In this document: positions 6,160-10,370 of the stretch, in pieces | Layout: each line of letters begins with the position of its first letter | Position numbering within the stretch: position 1 is the stretch's first letter | Assembly (NCBI GenBank): GCA_905234575.1 | Contig: CAJOIG010000113.1 | Location: 1-10,370 of the forward strand | Source of the DNA: an uncultured Oscillospiraceae bacterium | GTDB taxonomy: Bacteria > Bacillota > Clostridia > Oscillospirales > Oscillospiraceae | DNA: 10,370 bases | Reading direction: 5' to 3' | The notes under the pieces: generated by a model | Database searches by the model: none | What the model saw: only the letters and a program-made list of their open reading frames with translations | What the model was told of the DNA's origin: nothing | Position numbers and translations under genes: made by a program

Positions 6160-7776
6160 ATGGCTGCAAATTATGTCGGAACCTACGAGCAGTACAAAGA
6201 GCGCCTGCTCAAGATGAAGCCCAACGTGTATCTGCACGGCAAGAAGATCGACCGCTCCAACGGCAAGGAGGGTGCCGAGCGCGACCTGGCCGACTGGATC
6301 GTCGGCGGCACCTACGTCATGAAGCAGTGCTATGACACCGCGAACGACCCCCGCTACGCCGACGTCTGCCTCGCCGAGTCCAAGATCCCCGGCATGGAGG
6401 GCGCGATCGTCAACCGCTGCACCCACATCCACGGCAGCAAGGAGGACCTGCTCAAGAAGCAGCTCATGACCCGCCTCATCTGCCACCGCGTCGGCGGCTG
6501 CATGCAGCGCTGCATGGGCACGGACGCCATGAACGCCCTGTATTCCGTCACCTTCGACTGCGACGCCGCCTGCGGTACCGAGTATCATCAGCGCCTGCTG
6601 AAGTACATCGCCTACTGCCAGAAGAACGACCTCGTCTGCAACTGCGCCCAGACCGACGTCAAGGGCTCCCGCAACTATAAGCGCGCCCACATGCAGCCCG
6701 ACCCCGACCAGTTCGTGCACGTGGTCAAGACCGACGTGGACGGCACCGGCCTGGACGGCAAGCCCTGCAAGGGCATCATCGTCCGCGGCGCGAAGATCTG
6801 CAACTCCAACGCCCCCTACGTCGACGAGATCATCGTGAACCCCACGAAGTTCATGAGCCCGGACGACTCCGACTACGCCGTTGCCTTCGCCCTGCCCGCC
6901 GACTGGCCCGGCCTGAAGCTCATGGCCCTGCCCGGCCTGCACCACAAGCGCAAGCACATCGACGCTCCCTGGGCCCACATCGGCGACGTCGAGTCCCTGA
7001 CCGTGTTCGACGACGTGTTCGTTCCCTATGAGCGCGTGTTCATGTGCGGCCGCGACCACGAGGACGTCTGCCGCTACGCCGGCTACCTCGCTCTGATGTT
7101 CGCCCACTATCACCGCCACAGCTACACCGGCTGCAAGACCGCCGTCTCCGAGGTCATTGCCTCCCAGGCCGCGCTCGTCGCCGACGTGAACGACATCGCG
7201 AAGGAAGCGCACGTCCGCTCCAAGCTCTGCGACATCATCCAGACCGCCGAGCTCGTCTTCGCCGCCGGCCAGCAGTCCGCGCACCGCGCCGTGGAGTTCC
7301 CCTCCGGCGTCCCCGACGAGATCCTCACGAACGCCGGCCGCCGTCTTGCCGGTCACAACATCTACCATGAGTATGAGATCCTCGCCGACCTCTGCGGCGG
7401 CGTCTGCGCCTCCCTGCCGACCGAGGAGAACTTCTACATGGAAGAGGACAACGTCGGCGAGCTCTGCAACAAGTACATCGTCCGCAACCCGGCCTACACC
7501 GCCGAGGAGACCCATCGCGTCATGCGCATGATGGAAGACAAGCTCTGCGACGCCTTTGAGGGCGCCCAGGCGGTCGCCGGCGTCCACGGCGGCGGCTCCC
7601 CGCTCATGGAGGAGATCACCCTCATGAGCCGCTACGATCTCGAGGAGCTCAAGAAGATCGCGAAGTACCTCGCCGGCCTGCCCGGCTACGAGGAGTGCCC
7701 GCGCTATGAGCGCGCCACCAACACCCCGCGCGCCATGCTGGCCCGCTTCGACGCCCTCAAGGCGAAGAAGGCCTGA
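6160..7776 (+). CDS. 4-hydroxybutyryl-CoA dehydratase family protein, copy 2 (AbfD-like)
   Basis: This 538-aa tandem paralogue of the preceding gene differs at roughly 50 of 534 aligned positions by my hand count (about 90% identity). The cluster ligands are again present: Cys114, Cys118, His318 and Cys325. So are the adjacent Tyr and Lys, the Ser at the Thr190 position and the Ala at the Glu455 position. Differences from copy 1 are two residues fewer near 173 (SRNYK against SRNPKYK), four more (VPDE) after EFPSG, and Asn where copy 1 has Cys219. AbfD is a homotetramer (dimer of dimers), so the two copies could form mixed oligomers or serve two related substrates; this is inference. The gene follows copy 1 after 47 bases with AGGAGAAG before its ATG, so they are co-transcribed. 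A terminator-like hairpin lies downstream. Confidence 0.9.
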   Translation: MAANYVGTYEQYKERLLKMKPNVYLHGKKIDRSNGKEGAERDLADWIVGGTYVMKQCYDTANDPRYADVCLAESKIPGMEGAIVNRCTHIHGSKEDLLKKQLMTRLICHRVGGCMQRCMGTDAMNALYSVTFDCDAACGTEYHQRLLKYIAYCQKNDLVCNCAQTDVKGSRNYKRAHMQPDPDQFVHVVKTDVDGTGLDGKPCKGIIVRGAKICNSNAPYVDEIIVNPTKFMSPDDSDYAVAFALPADWPGLKLMALPGLHHKRKHIDAPWAHIGDVESLTVFDDVFVPYERVFMCGRDHEDVCRYAGYLALMFAHYHRHSYTGCKTAVSEVIASQAALVADVNDIAKEAHVRSKLCDIIQTAELVFAAGQQSAHRAVEFPSGVPDEILTNAGRRLAGHNIYHEYEILADLCGGVCASLPTEENFYMEEDNVGELCNKYIVRNPAYTAEETHRVMRMMEDKLCDAFEGAQAVAGVHGGGSPLMEEITLMSRYDLEELKKIAKYLAGLPGYEECPRYERATNTPRAMLARFDALKAKKA

Positions 7777-7792
7777 CCCTTATACGACATAT

Positions 7793-7835
7793 CTCAAAGG
7801 CGGGGATCTTCCCCGCCCTTGAGGTTTGTTATTTG
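7793..7835 (+). terminator. Terminator or attenuator between the dehydratases and SDR2
   Basis: A 14-bp stem with one A-C mismatch (7793-7806 with 7810-7823) has a 3-base loop and is followed by the T-rich GTTTGTTATTTG. No convincing promoter lies between it and SDR2. It therefore probably lets part of the transcription through, lowering expression of the SDR2-crotonase-dehydrogenase genes relative to the dehydratases. Confidence 0.75.
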
Positions 7836-7864
7836 TCAACAGAATCAGAAGGAGAACGACGTCA

Positions 7865-8722
7865 ATGGCACACATGAACCGCAAAATGGGCATTCCGTCC
7901 TTTGACCTGACCGGCAAGACCGCCATCATCACCGGCGGCACCCAGGGCCTGGGCTTCGGCATGGCCTGCGCGCTGGCAGCCTATGGCTGCAACGTGGTCA
8001 TCACCGCCCGCACCGCCGCCAAGGTGGAGGACGCGGTGGCCGACCTCAACGAGAACTACTGTAAGGGCGGCCGCGCCCTCGGCATCCCCGCCGACTCCTC
8101 CCGCATGGACCAGGTGCAGATGGTCATCGACGAGACCGTCAAGGAATTCGGCGAGCTGAACATCCTCATCAACAACGCCGGCATCTCCGGCCCCACCGCC
8201 CTCATCGTGGAGACCCGCGAGGGCCGTCCCGAGTACACCGTCTCCGACTTCGAGAAGGTCATCGCGACGAACCTTACCGGCACCTTCATGTTCTGCCAGG
8301 CCGCGGCCCGCCAGATGATCAAGCAGAATGCCACGAACGGCAAGAAGGGCGGCCGCATCATCATCACCGCCTCCGTCGGCGGCCTCATCGGCGGCAAGGG
8401 CGTCGTGGCCTACGGCGCGTCCAAGGCCGCCTGCCTGAGCCTCGCCCGCACCATGGCGAACAACTTCGGCCGCGAGAACATCACCTGCAACTGCATCTGC
8501 CCGGGCTACGTCGTCACCCCGCTGAACGAGAAGTTCTTCATCGACGAGAACGGCGAGGAGACCGCCTACTACAAGCAGCAGGCCAAGGCCACCTCCGTGC
8601 GCCGTCTTGGCACCATCGAGGAGATCGCGGGCCCCGTCCTGGCCATGTGCTCCGACAGCTTCGGCTATATGACCGGCACTTACATCCTCTGCGACGGCGG
8701 TCAGTCCATTCCTGCGGAATAA
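7865..8722 (+). CDS. Short-chain dehydrogenase/reductase (SDR2)
   Basis: This 285-aa classical SDR has the cofactor loop TGGTQGLG (23-30), NNAG (103-106) and the complete catalytic tetrad Asn136, Ser170, Tyr183 and Lys187 (YGASK). The C-terminal region has the usual CPGYVVTP and CDGGQS segments. Arg49 follows strand 2 (VVITARTAAK) with no acidic residue, favouring NADP(H). It is somewhat longer than SDR1 and only distantly similar, so it is not a recent duplicate. Extra length lies in a loop after NNAG (TREGRPEYTVSD) and near the substrate lid (FIDENGEETAYY). The start at 7865 has AAGGAG about 10 bases upstream; an ATG three codons further in (7874) is possible. It precedes the crotonase gene by 12 bases. 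It probably acts on a hydroxyacyl or oxoacyl intermediate of the cluster; the substrate is unknown. Confidence 0.9.
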   Translation: MAHMNRKMGIPSFDLTGKTAIITGGTQGLGFGMACALAAYGCNVVITARTAAKVEDAVADLNENYCKGGRALGIPADSSRMDQVQMVIDETVKEFGELNILINNAGISGPTALIVETREGRPEYTVSDFEKVIATNLTGTFMFCQAAARQMIKQNATNGKKGGRIIITASVGGLIGGKGVVAYGASKAACLSLARTMANNFGRENITCNCICPGYVVTPLNEKFFIDENGEETAYYKQQAKATSVRRLGTIEEIAGPVLAMCSDSFGYMTGTYILCDGGQSIPAE

Positions 8723-8730
8723 GAGGTGAG
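8723..8730 (+). promoter_or_regulatory. Ribosome binding site deciding the crotonase start
   Basis: GAGGTGAG begins right after the SDR2 stop codon (TAA 8720-8722) and places its GAGG 8 bases before the ATG at 8735. An upstream in-frame GTG at 8726 lies inside this site and so is not the start. Confidence 0.75.
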
Positions 8731-8734
8731 TCCT

Positions 8735-9661
8735 ATGCACATTGATTACGAGAACGCCATCCTCGACGTGACCGAGGACGGCATTGCCACCATCACCCTG
8801 CACCGGCCCAAGGCCCTCAACGCCCTCTGCGGCGAGATCAACCGCGACATGATGTCCGCCATCCAGGAGATCCGCAAGGACCCCTCCGTGCGCGTGCTCA
8901 TCATGACCGGCTCCGAGCGCGCCTTCGCCGCCGGCGCCGACCTCAAGGAGATGCTGGAGGTCACCCCGCGCCAGGCCCGCGACATCTGCCAGCTCGCGAA
9001 GGACATCAACGAGCTTCTCGAGCAGATGCCCATCCCCACCATCGCGGCCGTGGGCGGCTTCGCCTTCGGCGGCGGCTTTGAGCTCGCCCTGGCCTGCGAC
9101 TTCCGCGTCGGCGGTCCCCGCACCACCGTCTCCTTCCCCGAGTCCGGGCTCGGCATCATCCCCGGCGCGAACGGCATGATCCGCGCCGCCCACATCGTCG
9201 GTCCCGCCAAGGCCAAGGAGCTCTCCATGCTGAACACCATGGTCCCCGGCGAGGAGGCGTACCGCCTCGGCCTTCTGAACTGGTTCGTCAAGGGCGACGA
9301 GGCCCTGGACATCGCCGCGAAGGCCGCGAAGGCCGCCGTGAAGGCCGCGAAGAAGCTCGGCGACGAGACCTCCCTCGAGGCCGCCAAGAAGGCCTCCAAG
9401 GAGGCCGAGGCCGCCGCGCAGAAGGCTGAGTACGACGCCATCTACGGCAAGGCCGTGGAGGTGGCGAAGCTGCTCTGCACGAAGCCCGCCCGCGCCCTCG
9501 AGAGCGTCAAGAAGGTCATCTACGACGCGGTGAACGTGAACGCCCAGCAGGGCAAGCTCATGGAGACCGCCGAGTTCGCGCTGCTGTTCAACACCCACGA
9601 CCAGCGCGAGGGCATGACCGCCTTCGGCGAGAAGCGTCCCCCCCAGTACACCAACAACTAA
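8735..9661 (+). CDS. Enoyl-CoA hydratase (crotonase family) with Ala/Lys-rich insertion
   Basis: This 308-aa crotonase would add water to a 2-enoyl-CoA such as crotonyl-CoA to give the 3-hydroxyacyl-CoA. Both catalytic glutamates of true hydratases are present: Glu116 in GGGFELALACD and Glu136 in FPESGLGIIPG. The oxyanion-hole region is AFAAGADLKEM (Ala66) plus Gly113. The usual GAGG loop reads GANG (Asn146). Typical crotonases are about 260 aa; the surplus is a helical Ala/Lys/Glu-rich stretch at about residues 194-235, after the segment reading LGLLNWFVKGDEAL. It is followed by the normal C-terminal helix with KPARALESVKK. The gene is tightly spaced after SDR2 and 48 bases before the 3-hydroxyacyl-CoA dehydrogenase, a classic hydratase-dehydrogenase pair. 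Dehydratase or isomerase specificity cannot be excluded. Confidence 0.92.
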   Translation: MHIDYENAILDVTEDGIATITLHRPKALNALCGEINRDMMSAIQEIRKDPSVRVLIMTGSERAFAAGADLKEMLEVTPRQARDICQLAKDINELLEQMPIPTIAAVGGFAFGGGFELALACDFRVGGPRTTVSFPESGLGIIPGANGMIRAAHIVGPAKAKELSMLNTMVPGEEAYRLGLLNWFVKGDEALDIAAKAAKAAVKAAKKLGDETSLEAAKKASKEAEAAAQKAEYDAIYGKAVEVAKLLCTKPARALESVKKVIYDAVNVNAQQGKLMETAEFALLFNTHDQREGMTAFGEKRPPQYTNN

Positions 9662-9709
9662 GTCCGCACATCCCATTCATATAAAATACATTACAGGAGG
9701 AAACTACCA

Positions 9710-10370
9710 ATGATTCAGAAGATCGCCGTTCTCGGCCAGGGCTCCATGGGCTCCAGCATCACCCAGCACGCTGCCAACTGCGGCTTTGAGGTCATCCTCT
9801 GGGGCCGCAACGCCGAGAAGGTCGCCGCCGCCGTCGCGAAGATCGGCGCCGCTTACGACAAGCAGATCAAGAAGAACCTCGAGAAGGGCAAGATCAACGA
9901 GGAGCAGGCCGCTGCCGCGCAGGTCCAGGCCGACGCCGCCAAGGCCCGCATCACCGGCACCTCCAACTGGGACGACATCGCCGCCGCCGACCTCGTCATC
10001 GAGGCCATCTCCGAGGATCCCCAGCTCAAGAAGGACACCTTCGTGAAGCTCGAGGCCACCTGCAGGCCCGACGCCATCCTCGCCACCAACACCAGCTCCA
10101 TCTCCATCACCGAGATCGCCTCCGTGCTGAAGACCCCCGAGCGCTTCATCGGCATGCACTTCTTCAACCCCGTGCCCCTCATGAAGCTCGTGGAGATCAT
10201 CAACGGCGAGAAGACCTCCGACGCCACCTACGAGGCCGTCAAGGACTTCTGCGACAACGGCCTGAAGAAGGTCTCCGTCAAGGTCAAGGACGCCCCCGGC
10301 TTCATCGTCAACCGCGTCCTGTTCGCCTACTTCCTGGAGTGCATCCACATCTATGAGGACGGCATCGCCT
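9710..10370 (+). CDS. hbd: 3-hydroxyacyl-CoA (3-hydroxybutyryl-CoA) dehydrogenase, 3' end outside window
   Basis: The first 220 residues are visible of a family that is usually about 280-290 aa, and the frame is open to the window end. It would oxidise (S)-3-hydroxybutyryl-CoA, or a similar 3-hydroxyacyl-CoA, to the 3-oxoacyl-CoA. The Rossmann loop is GQGSMG (9-14). Family motifs follow: IEAISED, NTSSISIT, GMHFFNPVPLMKLVEI and PGFIVNR. Catalytic residues by family position are Ser129, His150 and Glu162, with Asn201. At the end of strand 2, where NAD-dependent enzymes have Asp, the sequence is ILWGRN (Gly32-Arg33), which suggests NADP(H). AGGAGG lies 9 bases before the ATG. The gene completes an enoyl-CoA hydration-oxidation module with the crotonase. 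A thiolase might be expected further downstream, outside the window. Confidence 0.92.
   Translation, partial: MIQKIAVLGQGSMGSSITQHAANCGFEVILWGRNAEKVAAAVAKIGAAYDKQIKKNLEKGKINEEQAAAAQVQADAAKARITGTSNWDDIAAADLVIEAISEDPQLKKDTFVKLEATCRPDAILATNTSSISITEIASVLKTPERFIGMHFFNPVPLMKLVEIINGEKTSDATYEAVKDFCDNGLKKVSVKVKDAPGFIVNRVLFAYFLECIHIYEDGIA

Noticed and set aside
6133..7587. 484-codon open frame on the minus strand opposite the second dehydratase
   Set aside because: Same shadow effect. Its similarity to the minus-strand frame opposite copy 1 simply reflects the gene duplication on the plus strand.
9313..9355. Short GCCGCGAAG-like repeats as a tandem-repeat or mobile element
   Set aside because: They are in-frame codons for Ala-Ala-Lys in the crotonase insertion, with no flanking duplication or element boundary.
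7862..9676. 604-codon open frame on the minus strand spanning SDR2 and the crotonase
   Set aside because: It spans two recognisable plus-strand genes in the shadow frame, with low-complexity Gly/Leu/Ala/Asp-rich translation.

Overview
The window reads as a chromosomal segment from a high-GC anaerobic Firmicute, most likely an Oscillospiraceae-type gut clostridium. This is an inference from three things: very strong G/C third-position bias, Gram-positive AGGAGG ribosome binding sites and extended -10 promoters, and the gene set (FchA/FolD one-carbon enzymes, 4-hydroxybutyryl-CoA dehydratase family proteins, clostridial-type crotonase and 3-hydroxyacyl-CoA dehydrogenase). No ribosomal RNA or other species marker is present, so the genus cannot be fixed. 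No tRNA, rRNA, CRISPR array, transposon or attachment site was seen. The longest gene-free stretch is the 244-base divergent regulatory region at 3378-3621.

Layout. (1) 1-1482: the 3' part of a large secreted-looking beta-solenoid protein, closed by a strong terminator. (2) 1544-1890: a small orphan gene (79 aa) with its own likely promoter and terminator. (3) 3377 down to 1910, minus strand: a two-gene one-carbon operon, fchA then folD, one base apart, with a good promoter at 3416-3445. The FolD lacks the lysine needed for cyclohydrolase activity, and FchA supplies that activity from the gene before it. (4) 3450-3621: an AT-rich divergent control region with two plausible plus-strand promoters and three short palindromes. 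(5) 3622-7776: a short-chain dehydrogenase (SDR1) followed by two tandem, about 90% identical paralogues of 4-hydroxybutyryl-CoA dehydratase (AbfD family). (6) A terminator/attenuator-like hairpin at 7793-7835. (7) 7865 to the window end: a second short-chain dehydrogenase (SDR2), an enoyl-CoA hydratase with an Ala/Lys-rich insertion, and the N-terminal two thirds of a 3-hydroxyacyl-CoA dehydrogenase that runs off the end.

How it fits together. Regions 5-7 look like one catabolic gene cluster. The AbfD-type radical dehydratases would turn a 4-hydroxyacyl-CoA into an enoyl-CoA, the crotonase would hydrate it, and the 3-hydroxyacyl-CoA dehydrogenase would oxidise it, as in 4-aminobutyrate/4-hydroxybutyrate fermentation to acetate and butyrate. 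However, the two dehydratases keep the four [4Fe-4S] ligands while differing from the Clostridium aminobutyricum enzyme at positions thought to act in catalysis. There are also two extra SDRs, and no GABA transaminase, CoA transferase or iron alcohol dehydrogenase is visible. The substrate may therefore not be 4-hydroxybutyryl-CoA itself. This cluster is the best candidate in the window for an undescribed pathway.
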